Source: JAMQPK01 sp963782595 (GTDB lineage: Bacteria; Acidobacteriota; Vicinamibacteria; Vicinamibacterales; JAMQPK01). From it: 64,000 nt of DNA. Location: contig CAWAKJ010000007.1 in assembly GCA_963782595.1 (NCBI GenBank), forward strand, positions 744,001 through 808,000, read 5' to 3'. The notes under the pieces were generated by a model. It was not told where the DNA came from, made no database searches, and saw only the letters and a list, made by a program, of their open reading frames with translations. The position numbers and the translations under genes were made by a program. Each line of letters opens with the position of its first letter. Within the stretch, counting starts at the first letter, position 1. Positions 19,091-26,540 of the stretch are shown in pieces.

Positions 19091-19094
19091 TGTG

Positions 19095-19180
19095 AGGCAA
19101 GGACACGAGAAACACGAAGGACACTAAGGTGGGAACCAGACAGTGGCTCCTGTCTTCGTGTCCTTTGTGTTCCTTGCCTT
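19095..19180. terminator. word-repeat hairpin between convergent genes (AAGGACACGAAG words)
   Basis: AGGCAAGGACACGAGAAACA-type words (19095-19128) are mirrored by CTTCGTGTCCTTTGTGTTCC and TTGCC (19154-19180), giving a long imperfect hairpin. It separates two convergent genes and could terminate both. Confidence 0.55.
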
Positions 19181-19182
19181 CT

Positions 19183-21324
19183 TTACTGCGGCAGGCGGAA
19201 CGCGATGTACTCGCCCGAGTAAGGGCCTCCGCTCACGGCCACCACGATATACTGCCGTCCGTCGATGCTGTAACTCATCGGCGATCCGCTTTGTGGCGCA
19301 GGAATGAACACGGCGCCGACCTGTTCCCCTGTCATCTTGTTGTACGCGCGCAGCATCGCTCCTCGACCTCGCGGCGTCGTCGTGGCCTGCGGGTCGCCCA
19401 TGATGACGAGCGTCTTTGTGACGAGCAGTCCGACCGCGCCGTTCTGACCGGTCTTCGGAATATTCAGCCCTTTCAACGCGGGATGATTACGCACGCCATC
19501 GGGCGTGTCGCCGTGCGGAACCTGCCACAGAAGATCGCCCCGATCGAGATGAAGCGCGGCGAGCACTCCATACGGAGGCTTCATGATCGGAAGCCCGTCG
19601 ACAGTGAACCCGCCAGCCGGAAGAGTGCGGCCGGTTGCGGGCCGTGCGGCTTCCGGCGCCGCAGGAGCAGCGGGTGCCGGTGCCGATCCACCGGCCGCGG
19701 CTGCAGCGGCTTGCGCGATGGCGCGCGGCGAATCGGCGGCGCAGCAATCTCCTGGTCCGAACACTTCGACAAACGGCTGGCCGGCCACACCTCTCACGTA
19801 GCGAATATCCGAGAATTTCGGCGGAGGCGTGACAAGCGAGTGCGAGTTGATGCCGGCGTTCGATGCCGGCGCAAATGCGATGTGCAGTTCCGGATCGTAG
19901 CCACCGCCAGGCCAGTTGGTGCCACCACCGAGATTGCCGATGCTGAGCGAGCCGAGCAGGCCGTCGGCCTGACCCAGAATCGGCGGGTTGAACAGCGGGC
20001 CCGGCTTGTATCGCGACAACTGCGAGAGCGCCTGGGCGCGCAGCTCCGGCGTGAAGTCGATGATGTCGTCCGGGATGCTGACAAAGTTTCGCGCGTACAC
20101 CGGCGGTTTGGTTGGGAACGGCTGCGTGGGCGAATACGTCTCGCCGGGGACGTCACCGGCGGGAACGGGTCGTTCCTCGATCGGCCACACGGGTTGGCCG
20201 GTCACCCGATCGAACACATACAGGAAGTTCTGCTTGCTCGGCACCGCTACCGCTTTGATAGCGCGGCCGTTGACGTTGATGTCGGCCAGCAGCGGCGTCG
20301 ACGAGATGTCCAGATTCCACAGCGGGTGATGAACGAACTGGAAGTGCCATTTGCGTTTGCCCGTTTTCAGATCGACGCACACGAGGCTCTCGGCGAACAG
20401 GTTGTTGCCGGGCCGGTGCCCGCCATAGTGATCCGAGGTCGGCGTCTCGACCGGGAGATACACGAGTCCGAGCTGTTCGTCGACGCTGATCTGCGTCCAG
20501 ACGCCCACGTTGCCGTTCACGGCCCACGAGTCGTTCTGCCAGGTCTCGTGGCCGAAGTCGCCGGGACTGGGAATGGTGTTGAAGCGCCACAGTAGTTTGC
20601 CGGTGCGCACGTCGAACGCGCGCACGAGGCCTTTGGTGTTGTTATGTGTGGAAACCGTCGCGCCTTCGCGAAACGACGAGCCGATGATCACGATGTCGCC
20701 CACGACCGCAGGCGTCGAATGGATGCCGATCTCACCGCTCTCCAGCTCGATCTGCTGGTTGACGCCCTTGACCACACCAACTTTGAGATCGAGCACGCCC
20801 TTGTTCGCGAACGACGTGATCATCGCGCCCGTCTTCGCGTCCAACTCGACGAGCTGGTAGCCCGTCGTGACATAGACGACGCGCTCGTCGCCCTTGCCGT
20901 CGGTCCAGTACGACACGCCGCGACCCGACAGCTGCCGAGGCGAGACCGCCGCCCGCGTTCCTTCCCGCAGGCTGTGTGCCCAGTTCAATTCACCCGTTCG
21001 GCCGTCGAGCGAGATGACCGATCGCCGGGTACCACCTGTCGTATAGAGCGTGCCCTTGACCATGACGGGCGTGCCTTCGAGCTTGTACTCCGGCCGCGGA
21101 CCAAGGTGGTCGGTCTTGAATCGCCACGCGACCTGCAACTGGTTGAAATTCGAGGCGTTGATCTGGTCGAGCGGGGTATACCTCCAGCCGCGCAGATCGC
21201 CGGAGTAGTCGGGCCATTCCCCGTTTTCAATGCTCGGCTTGCCCGTCTGGGGCGACTGTCCCGAGAGAGGAGCGATGACCAATGCAAGCGCTGTGAGGAG
21301 CAATAACCGGGGCAGGCGAGCCAT
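19183..21324 (-). CDS. PQQ-dependent alcohol/sugar dehydrogenase-like quinoprotein
   Basis: A 713-residue protein with a signal peptide (MARLPRLLLLTALALVIAPLSGQ) and an eight-bladed beta-propeller of PQQ repeats, such as 'GTRRSVISLDGRTGELNWAHSL' and 'LVRAFDVRTGKLLWRFNTIPSPGDFGHETWQ'. It resembles the membrane-type glucose / glycerol quinoprotein dehydrogenase branch, but lacks an N-terminal membrane domain, so it is probably soluble in the periplasm. An Ala/Pro-rich insert (about 545-580) is preceded by an adjacent Cys pair in 'GPGDCCAADSP'. That pair is not at the position of the vicinal disulfide in methanol dehydrogenases. Substrate unknown; no cytochrome c is adjacent. Confidence 0.88.
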   Translation of the reverse strand: MARLPRLLLLTALALVIAPLSGQSPQTGKPSIENGEWPDYSGDLRGWRYTPLDQINASNFNQLQVAWRFKTDHLGPRPEYKLEGTPVMVKGTLYTTGGTRRSVISLDGRTGELNWAHSLREGTRAAVSPRQLSGRGVSYWTDGKGDERVVYVTTGYQLVELDAKTGAMITSFANKGVLDLKVGVVKGVNQQIELESGEIGIHSTPAVVGDIVIIGSSFREGATVSTHNNTKGLVRAFDVRTGKLLWRFNTIPSPGDFGHETWQNDSWAVNGNVGVWTQISVDEQLGLVYLPVETPTSDHYGGHRPGNNLFAESLVCVDLKTGKRKWHFQFVHHPLWNLDISSTPLLADINVNGRAIKAVAVPSKQNFLYVFDRVTGQPVWPIEERPVPAGDVPGETYSPTQPFPTKPPVYARNFVSIPDDIIDFTPELRAQALSQLSRYKPGPLFNPPILGQADGLLGSLSIGNLGGGTNWPGGGYDPELHIAFAPASNAGINSHSLVTPPPKFSDIRYVRGVAGQPFVEVFGPGDCCAADSPRAIAQAAAAAAGGSAPAPAAPAAPEAARPATGRTLPAGGFTVDGLPIMKPPYGVLAALHLDRGDLLWQVPHGDTPDGVRNHPALKGLNIPKTGQNGAVGLLVTKTLVIMGDPQATTTPRGRGAMLRAYNKMTGEQVGAVFIPAPQSGSPMSYSIDGRQYIVVAVSGGPYSGEYIAFRLPQ

Positions 21325-21401
21325 CCATCCACCGCCTTTCGATGTTTGTGTGGGGCGGATTATAGCGCTCGCGCCTGGATTCTGTAGCGCATCTTCTTCT
21401 T

Positions 21402-21464
21402 AGAACCCAGAACCTAGAACCCAGAACCTAGAACCTAGAACCTAGAACCCAGAACCTAGAACCG
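21402..21464 (+). repeat. tandem heptamer array (AGAACCY x9)
   Basis: Nine consecutive copies of AGAACCC/AGAACCT fill the spacer between the starts of the PQQ gene and the end of the ECF-sigma operon. Unlike most word-repeat loci here it has no inverted half. Confidence 0.85.
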
Positions 21465-21474
21465 CCGCTTCAGT

Positions 21475-21867
21475 CTAATCGTGTGCGAGCGCGAGGTACA
21501 ACGCGATCGGTGCAAAGACGAGGAAACAGATGGCGGCAATGGCGATGTGGAGCAGAGGAACGCCGGCCGTGAGCGAGAAGGCGTCGAGGGAGAGCGAGGG
21601 CAGCGTCAACCGGCCGGCCAGCGAAATCAGCAGGCCGAGCAGGGCCGCGATCGCCAGTGCTTGTGTGAACAGGATGGGCCGTGTCGCTTTGCGCGCCGCG
21701 TCTTCGCGCGCGCGCATCTGCGCCCGCCACCACACGATCTCCGGCGTGGGAACCCGTGCCTCGCCCTGCGTGCGCTCGAACTCCTGGCGGACCTGTTCCG
21801 CGAGCAAGACAAGCGGCCCGCACCGCGGGCAGTCGGGCTTGTCGCACTGGCAATCACGCAGCGTCAT
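21475..21867 (-). CDS. membrane protein with a Cys-rich head, coupled to an ECF sigma factor
   Basis: A 130-residue protein: 'MTLRDCQCDKPDCPRCGPLVLLAEQVRQEF', an N-terminal cluster of four Cys (C6, C8, C13, C16), a short helical region and three hydrophobic segments ('FTQALAIAALLGLLISLAG', 'LTAGVPLLHIAIAAICFLVFAPIALYLAL'). Its ATG overlaps the sigma-factor stop (ATGA at 21864-21867). Position and layout suggest an anti-sigma or redox/zinc-sensing partner, but the classical HxxxCxxC motif is absent, so this is inference. Confidence 0.7.
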   Translation of the reverse strand: MTLRDCQCDKPDCPRCGPLVLLAEQVRQEFERTQGEARVPTPEIVWWRAQMRAREDAARKATRPILFTQALAIAALLGLLISLAGRLTLPSLSLDAFSLTAGVPLLHIAIAAICFLVFAPIALYLALAHD

Positions 21868-22448
21868 GATCGGAGAATCCTCGCAAGCTTCCGACGTGCG
21901 CGAAACAGCAGCGGCTTGATGCTGCCTGTCTTCAATCCCAGCGCGCCCGCGATTTCCTGATGTGTCGAACCCTGGCCGTAGGCGAGCCACACCAGCTCGC
22001 GCTCGCGATGCGACAGCCTCGCCATCGCGCGCTGCAGATCGGCCCGCTGCTGAGTCTCGTGCGCGAGGTCGCCTGCCGCGCGGATGTCGCCTTCTCCGTG
22101 CTCCGGCAACTGCGCGTTGTCCAACCTCGGACGACGGTACCGGTCGCGAATCAGATTGGTGGCGATGCGGAACAGATAGTTGCGGCGGTGATCCTCGGAT
22201 TCGAAGGTCGTTCTCGAGCGCAGAAGGCGATAGTACGCCTCCTGCAGCATGTCGTCGGCGGCAGGCGGATCGTTGGTCGCGCGCGCGATGTACGCCCACA
22301 CCATGCCGGCGGTGCGATTGTAGAAGCCGCGAAACGCCTCTTCGTCCATTTGCAGCGTGTCGTCGATCGCCGAGCCGTCGGTGACCGGCGCAATCGGGTC
22401 CATGCTGTCGATGAAGGGAAATGCGTAAGCGAGAAGTCGTCGCGTCAT
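21864..22448 (-). CDS. ECF-type RNA polymerase sigma factor
   Basis: A 194-residue protein. Region 2 reads 'FRGFYNRTAGMVWAYIARATNDPPAADDMLQEAYYRLLR..RRNYLFRIATNLIRDRYRR' and region 4 reads 'QRADLQRAMARLSHRERELVWLAYGQGSTHQEIAGALGLKTGSIKPLLFRARRKLARIL', the sigma-70 helix-turn-helix that contacts -35. I placed the start at 22448 because its ATG overlaps the upstream gene's TGA (ATGA at 22448-22445); a second ATG at 22403 gives a shorter form. It is the middle gene of a three-gene coupled operon whose other members are membrane proteins. Confidence 0.88.
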   Translation of the reverse strand: MTRRLLAYAFPFIDSMDPIAPVTDGSAIDDTLQMDEEAFRGFYNRTAGMVWAYIARATNDPPAADDMLQEAYYRLLRSRTTFESEDHRRNYLFRIATNLIRDRYRRPRLDNAQLPEHGEGDIRAAGDLAHETQQRADLQRAMARLSHRERELVWLAYGQGSTHQEIAGALGLKTGSIKPLLFRARRKLARILRS

Positions 22449-23371
22449 GATCCGGGCGCCTCGCCGCTGTAACGAGCCGAAAGCGATTGCACGAGTCCAA
22501 GACGCTGCGAAAGGAAGTAGGAGACCGCGGCCGACACCGTGAAGCCGATCCCGATCATCAGCACGACAATGCCGACGCCGTTCAGAAAGTTCTGGAACTC
22601 GATCGTGGCAGTGACGCGGCTGACGATGATGAGGCCCAGGCCCAGCGCGCAGGCGACGATGCCCGATTGCAGCGACCAGAAGATGCGGCTCAACGGCGCG
22701 CTCATCGGACGCGCTGACGCCTGTGGCAGCGCGGGCGCTTCCGTAAGCGCCTTTCCGGCCGGCGACTGCAGGTAGGCGATCAGGTCGTCGCTCGACGAGA
22801 AGCGGTCGATGAGCTTCGTCTGCAGCTCGTTCTGTGCGCGCATCGCACGCTGCCAACGCCGGTGCTCGATGACCGTCCGCGCGAGAAAGAGGATTCCCCC
22901 AGTAATCGTGGCGATTATCAGAATCGTCATCAGGCTTTCTATCGCCCTGTTGAGCGAGCCGAACGCCTGAGACGACGGGGTGTTGTTTCGTTCGTCGAAC
23001 TGGCGCTCGCCGATGAAGAACGCCGGGTTGTGGCCAATCTCGGGATGCTGCTCGAGAAACGCAGCCAATGCGGGATAGTTGCCGATGTAGTCCGCGCGAT
23101 AGAGCAGCGTGGGATCGATTTGAAGGACAGCGCGCACCGAAGGCGGCAGCTGTTCGAAGATCTCGTTCAGGTCGTTGCGTGTCTCGCGCGCGTCAGGCAT
23201 CTCACGCAGCACCGCGACTCCGGGAGAAGACTGCTGCGGGCCTGCCGGCGGCGCCGGTCTTTGGGGCGCGGAAGGGGTGGCGGGACGTTGCGGCGCGCCC
23301 GCCTGCGCCAGCACAACTGACGGCGCCATCAACAAGCCCGCAACAACCGTGAAAATATGTAAGTGTCTCAT
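22445..23371 (-). CDS. membrane protein, first gene of the ECF-sigma operon
   Basis: A 308-residue protein with a signal peptide (ending VVLAQ) and a Pro/Ala/Gln-rich linker. A periplasmic segment follows ('DARETRNDLNEIFEQLPPSVRAVLQIDPTLLYRADYIGNYPALAAFLEQHPEIGHNPAFFIGE'), then a transmembrane helix (about 145-165), a cytoplasmic helical region, and two more helices near the C-terminus. Family not recognised beyond a loose likeness to membrane proteins encoded with sigma factors in Acidobacteriota. The periplasmic part is a plausible sensing domain. Stop/start overlap with the sigma gene shows translational coupling. Confidence 0.75.
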   Translation of the reverse strand: MRHLHIFTVVAGLLMAPSVVLAQAGAPQRPATPSAPQRPAPPAGPQQSSPGVAVLREMPDARETRNDLNEIFEQLPPSVRAVLQIDPTLLYRADYIGNYPALAAFLEQHPEIGHNPAFFIGERQFDERNNTPSSQAFGSLNRAIESLMTILIIATITGGILFLARTVIEHRRWQRAMRAQNELQTKLIDRFSSSDDLIAYLQSPAGKALTEAPALPQASARPMSAPLSRIFWSLQSGIVACALGLGLIIVSRVTATIEFQNFLNGVGIVVLMIGIGFTVSAAVSYFLSQRLGLVQSLSARYSGEAPGS

Positions 23372-23403
23372 CTACCTGCTAATACGCCCAGGCGCGGACA
23401 AGG

Positions 23404-23958
23404 TTAGCGCAACCAGGCCAGCGTCTGCGCCCCCAGAAAGATATAAATCGCGCAAATCGTTCCCTCGCCGATAGTTACGCCAATCAGGCACTTCCGCAAG
23501 TCTACCCGGAGCGCTCCGCAGACATAGCAGACGAGGTCGGTGGGCGCGATGGGAAAAAAACTCCAGGCAATCACGATCGGCAACTCCCGCCGGGTCAAGA
23601 GCGCCCTCAGACGCGCAACCTGCGCCCCGTAGCGGCGCTGGAAGAACTCATCGAAGCGCATGGCTTCTGCAAAAAAGTAGACCGCTGCCGATGAGACGAC
23701 GATGCCGATGATGGTGAGGACATAAAGAGGAAGCGGTGGAAGGACCAGCATGCCCAGAAAGACCAGGTAGGTGGCCGGCACGAGGGTGAAGCCGCGAATG
23801 CAGCCGAGCGCGAGGTAAACGGCATAGGCCCACCACGGCGGTGCGCCGGCGAATGCGAGGGATAGCGCCTGGAACAGGTCGCGCTGGAAAAAATAGACGT
23901 AGAGCGCGGTCGTTGCGAGCCCAATCCACAGCGTCAGGATGAGAGTGCGGTGGTTCAT
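23404..23958 (-). CDS. TVP38/TMEM64 (VTT/DedA-like) membrane protein
   Basis: A 184-residue protein with about five hydrophobic helices and the VTT signature 'GCIRGFTLVPATYLVFLGMLVLPP' plus 'SFFPIAPTDLVCYVCGALRV'. Members of this family are inner-membrane lipid scramblase/transport-like proteins. Length fits the family. It is transcribed alone, ending 33 nt before the next minus-strand gene. Confidence 0.8.
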   Translation of the reverse strand: MNHRTLILTLWIGLATTALYVYFFQRDLFQALSLAFAGAPPWWAYAVYLALGCIRGFTLVPATYLVFLGMLVLPPLPLYVLTIIGIVVSSAAVYFFAEAMRFDEFFQRRYGAQVARLRALLTRRELPIVIAWSFFPIAPTDLVCYVCGALRVDLRKCLIGVTIGEGTICAIYIFLGAQTLAWLR

Positions 23959-24073
23959 TCAGAGAATCGTGCATGGATTATGGGACAGTCTGTATGGATT
24001 TCCTTCGGTTGCGGCCGATCTGGGTCCCGCACAGAGCTGGCATGAGTGGTGCACTAACAATGGACAGGACGTT

Positions 24074-24187
24074 ATGGAAATGAGAACAAGGTTCATTCAA
24101 CTGATTTCCGCTGCCATCGGGCTCGCCGTCGGCGTTGGCGTGATGACCGCGACCGTGCTGCTCGGGGTAGCTGCACTGCTCCAGTAA
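24074..24187 (+). CDS. 37-residue single-span membrane peptide
   Basis: MEMRTRFIQLISAAIGLAVG followed by VGVMTATVLLGVAALLQ: a short basic start, then one long Gly/Ala/Val hydrophobic helix. An AGGA ribosome site lies about six nt upstream and a strong terminator begins right at its stop, so the short transcript looks deliberate. Function unknown. Confidence 0.5.
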   Translation: MEMRTRFIQLISAAIGLAVGVGVMTATVLLGVAALLQ

Positions 24188-24218
24188 AAAGGGGTGGAAA
24201 AGATTCCCATCCCTTTTT
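24186..24218. terminator. rho-independent terminator
   Basis: AAAAAGGGGTGG and CCATCCCTTTTT pair across a 9-nt loop, with an A-run on one side and a T-run on the other. It closes the small membrane-peptide transcript and could work in both directions. Confidence 0.8.
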
Positions 24219-24254
24219 CGCTCCACCGGCCGATCTGTCAGCCATTGGAAGTCG

Positions 24255-25289
24255 ATGAAAGAGTCGAGAGCCGCCTTAGACGTGTCGTGGAGTGCTATCG
24301 CGAAAGTGCTCATCGCGGTCGCCCTGGTGTGGGTGTGGTTGCAGCTGTGGCACCTCCTGCTGGTCATCATCGTCTCGATTGTCATCGCTGTGGCGCTGCA
24401 CCCGGTCGTGCGGTGGCTCGAGCGCCGCGGCGTTTCGAAGGGCGTGGGCGCATTCGTGGTGGTGCTGCTGGTCGCGGCCCTGTGCGCCGTGATGATCGCG
24501 GCCAGCTGGGTGACGCTTCGGAACGAGTCGCGGCTCATCGTGCAGCGGCTCGCCGAGTTGTCTCAGCAGATGCGCGCCTCGTTCCCGCTCATCGCGCAGA
24601 TATTGCCCGAGACCAGAGATGGGGGCGGTCAGGGCAGCGGGCTTTCGCCGTTCGTCATGGGATTCGCCCAGTCGGCCGTCAGCGCGGCCACCATGATCCT
24701 CATGGCGCTCGTATTTACGGTGTACCTCCTCATCGAATGGAAGCCGACCCTCGAGTGGGTGCTCGCGTTTGTGCCCGAACGCCACAGGCCCAGGGTCAGA
24801 CGCACGCTGGACGAATCTCGGGACATCGTGTACCGGTACGCGGTCGGCAACGCCATCGCGTCGTTCATTACGGGCATCGTCACGTATTTCGTGCTGGTCG
24901 CGCTGAATGTCCCCGCTGCCCTCGTGCTGGCGATCGTTTCCGGCGTGTTCAATCTCATCCCGGTCATCGGGTTCATCGCTTCGGCGGTGCTCGCGGCAGT
25001 CCTGGCCGTCACCGTCTCGACGAACGCGCTGATTCTGGTGATTGCGTTCTACATCGCATTCAACATCCTGGAGAACTACCTCATCACACCCAAGCTGTTC
25101 AGCCACGAGCTGGAAATGTCGGACCTGGCGGTGCTGCTGGCAGTGGTGGCGGGCTCGGAGCTCGGCGGTGTCATTGGAGCCCTGTTGGCGCTGCCGATTG
25201 CAGCCATCTACCCCTGCGTTGAACGCCTCTGGCTTCGGGAACGGCTGAGCGGGGACACGGTAGACATTCACAAGCGCCTGTCGGCTTAA
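24255..25289 (+). CDS. AI-2E family (PerM) transporter-like protein
   Basis: A 344-residue inner-membrane protein with eight predicted helices. The N-terminal hairpin reads 'LLLVIIVSIVIAVALHPVVRWLERRGVSKGVGAFVVV' and the conserved C-terminal block 'ALNVPAALVLAIVSGVFNLIPVIGFIASAVLAAVLAV...NILENYLITPKLFSHELEMSDLAVLLAVVAGSELGGVIGALLALPIAA'. The family was named for autoinducer-2 export, but most members are transporters of unknown substrate. A paralog is at 52823. It ends at the first sugar-operon operator. Confidence 0.9.
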   Translation: MKESRAALDVSWSAIAKVLIAVALVWVWLQLWHLLLVIIVSIVIAVALHPVVRWLERRGVSKGVGAFVVVLLVAALCAVMIAASWVTLRNESRLIVQRLAELSQQMRASFPLIAQILPETRDGGGQGSGLSPFVMGFAQSAVSAATMILMALVFTVYLLIEWKPTLEWVLAFVPERHRPRVRRTLDESRDIVYRYAVGNAIASFITGIVTYFVLVALNVPAALVLAIVSGVFNLIPVIGFIASAVLAAVLAVTVSTNALILVIAFYIAFNILENYLITPKLFSHELEMSDLAVLLAVVAGSELGGVIGALLALPIAAIYPCVERLWLRERLSGDTVDIHKRLSA

Positions 25290-25303
25290 CTTTACCGATA
25301 AAG
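25290..25303. promoter_or_regulatory. LacI-type operator 1 of the fucose cluster
   Basis: CTTTACCGATAAAG, a near-perfect palindrome. It differs by one base from the box in front of lacI (34586-34599). It starts 31 bp (about three helical turns) before operator 2. Confidence 0.75.
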
Positions 25304-25320
25304 TAAACAGAATTCGTTGA

Positions 25321-25334
25321 CTTTACTTGTAAAG
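25321..25334. promoter_or_regulatory. LacI-type operator 2 of the fucose cluster
   Basis: CTTTACTTGTAAAG, the second box with matching CTTTAC/GTAAAG ends. It is phased with operator 1, as expected for two LacI-family dimers binding the same helix face upstream of the catabolic operon. Confidence 0.75.
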
Positions 25335-25386
25335 TGTAGTACTTCCACGCCTTGCGCGCGACCGCTTGTCCGGGGCTGGCGCCGGG

Positions 25387-26169
25387 GTGCTGAACACGTT
25401 GTTCAATCTGAACGGGAAGGTTGCGGTTGTCACCGGCGGCGGTTCCGGCATTGGACGCGCCATTTCAGACGTGTTTAGCCGCCAGGGGGCCCACGTGGTG
25501 GTACTCGATCTCGACGCGCACGCCGCCAGCGCAGCCGCGGCTGCGATAGCGGCAGGCGGCGGCTCCGCCGAGTCCGCGGCCTGCGACGTTTCGGACGCCG
25601 CAGCCGTGAAGGCGACGTTCGACAGGGTTGTGGGCCGGGCCGGACGGCTCGATATCCTCGTCAATAACGCCGGGATCGCTCATGTCGGAAATATCGAGCG
25701 CACACCGGAGGACGAGTTGGATCGGCTGTATCGGGTAAATGTGAAAGGCGTCTACCTGTGCAGTCAGGCTGCTGTGCCCGTCATGGTGAGGCAAGGGGGC
25801 GGCGCGATTCTCAACATGGCGTCAATCGTGGCGTTCATCGGCGTCGCGGATCGCTTCGCGTACTCGATGACGAAGGGCGCGGTGCTGACGATGACCAAGT
25901 CAGTGGCGGTTGACTACGTCAAGCAGAACGTCCGGTGCAATTGCATCTGCCCGGCGCGCGTCCACACCCCCTTTGTGGATGGGTTCGTTCGAAAGAACTA
26001 TCCGGGGCGCGAGCGGGAAGTGCTGCAGGAGTTGTCCGCGTACCAGCCGATGGGGCGCATGGGCACACCCGAAGAAGTCGCCTATCTCGCGCTGTATTTG
26101 TGTTCCGACGAGGCGGCGTTCGTAACGGGACAGGCGTATCCCCTCGATGGCGGGGTGCTGAACCAATGA
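25387..26169 (+). CDS. SDR dehydrogenase, probable 2-keto-3-deoxy-L-fuconate 4-dehydrogenase
   Basis: A protein of about 260 residues. The TGGGSGIG cofactor loop, 'NNAG', and the catalytic S-Y-K ('NMASIVAF..ADRFAYSMTKGAV') define a classical SDR. The C-terminal 'NCICPARVHTPFVDGFVRKNYPGREREVLQELSAYQPMGRMGTPEEVAYLALYLCSDEAAFVTGQAYPLDGG' is close to the enzymes that oxidise 2-keto-3-deoxy-L-fuconate to the 2,4-diketo acid. That is the substrate of the hydrolase at 36730, so the pathway fits. I chose GTG 25387; a TTG at 25366 is also in frame. Its TGA overlaps the mutarotase ATG. Confidence 0.82.
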   Translation: MLNTLFNLNGKVAVVTGGGSGIGRAISDVFSRQGAHVVVLDLDAHAASAAAAAIAAGGGSAESAACDVSDAAAVKATFDRVVGRAGRLDILVNNAGIAHVGNIERTPEDELDRLYRVNVKGVYLCSQAAVPVMVRQGGGAILNMASIVAFIGVADRFAYSMTKGAVLTMTKSVAVDYVKQNVRCNCICPARVHTPFVDGFVRKNYPGREREVLQELSAYQPMGRMGTPEEVAYLALYLCSDEAAFVTGQAYPLDGGVLNQ

Positions 26170-26540
26170 CGGTGTTGACGGTGAACCTCAAAGACGACCC
26201 GGCGATTGTCGAGATGTATCGACGCTATCATCGCGACGTGTGGCCCGAGGTACAGGCCAGCCTGCGGGGTTGCGGAGTAGAGCGCATGGACATCCATCTG
26301 CTCGGCAGGCGGCTCGTCATGGTGGTGGAGATGCGTGACGGCCTCGACTATCGCGCGGCGTTCAGCTCTCACGCGGCCTCCAGCCAGCGTGTCGCTGAGT
26401 GGGAGCACTTGATGAAGTCGCTTCAGGAACCTCCGCCCGAGGCGGCGCCGGGCGAATGGTGGGCAGTCATGGAGCCCGTCTTTCAATTGGAACAGGAGCC
26501 GGCCGTTGCCCACCCCGTCGATCGGGCGTTCACGTCCTGA
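26166..26540 (+). CDS. L-rhamnose/L-fucose mutarotase (RhaM-like)
   Basis: A 124-residue protein. 'DDPAIVEMYRRYHRDVWPEVQASLRGCGVERMDIHLLGRRLVMVVEM' matches the RhaM (COG3254) fold, a dimeric alpha/beta barrel, with the HxxxWPE motif and 'EWEHLM'. It interconverts alpha and beta anomers of 6-deoxyhexoses so that a dehydrogenase can use them. It starts in the ATGA overlap with the SDR. The C-terminal ~20 residues extend past the usual length (~104) because the reading frame runs over the next gene's start. Confidence 0.85.
   Translation: MTVLTVNLKDDPAIVEMYRRYHRDVWPEVQASLRGCGVERMDIHLLGRRLVMVVEMRDGLDYRAAFSSHAASSQRVAEWEHLMKSLQEPPPEAAPGEWWAVMEPVFQLEQEPAVAHPVDRAFTS

Noticed and set aside
21402..21464. 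Regular tandem array considered as a CRISPR
   Set aside because: The units are only 7 nt with no spacers and no cas genes nearby.
24255..25289. AI-2 quorum-sensing exporter
   Set aside because: The family name is historical; no luxS or lsr genes are present, so quorum sensing cannot be claimed for this gene or its paralog at 52823.
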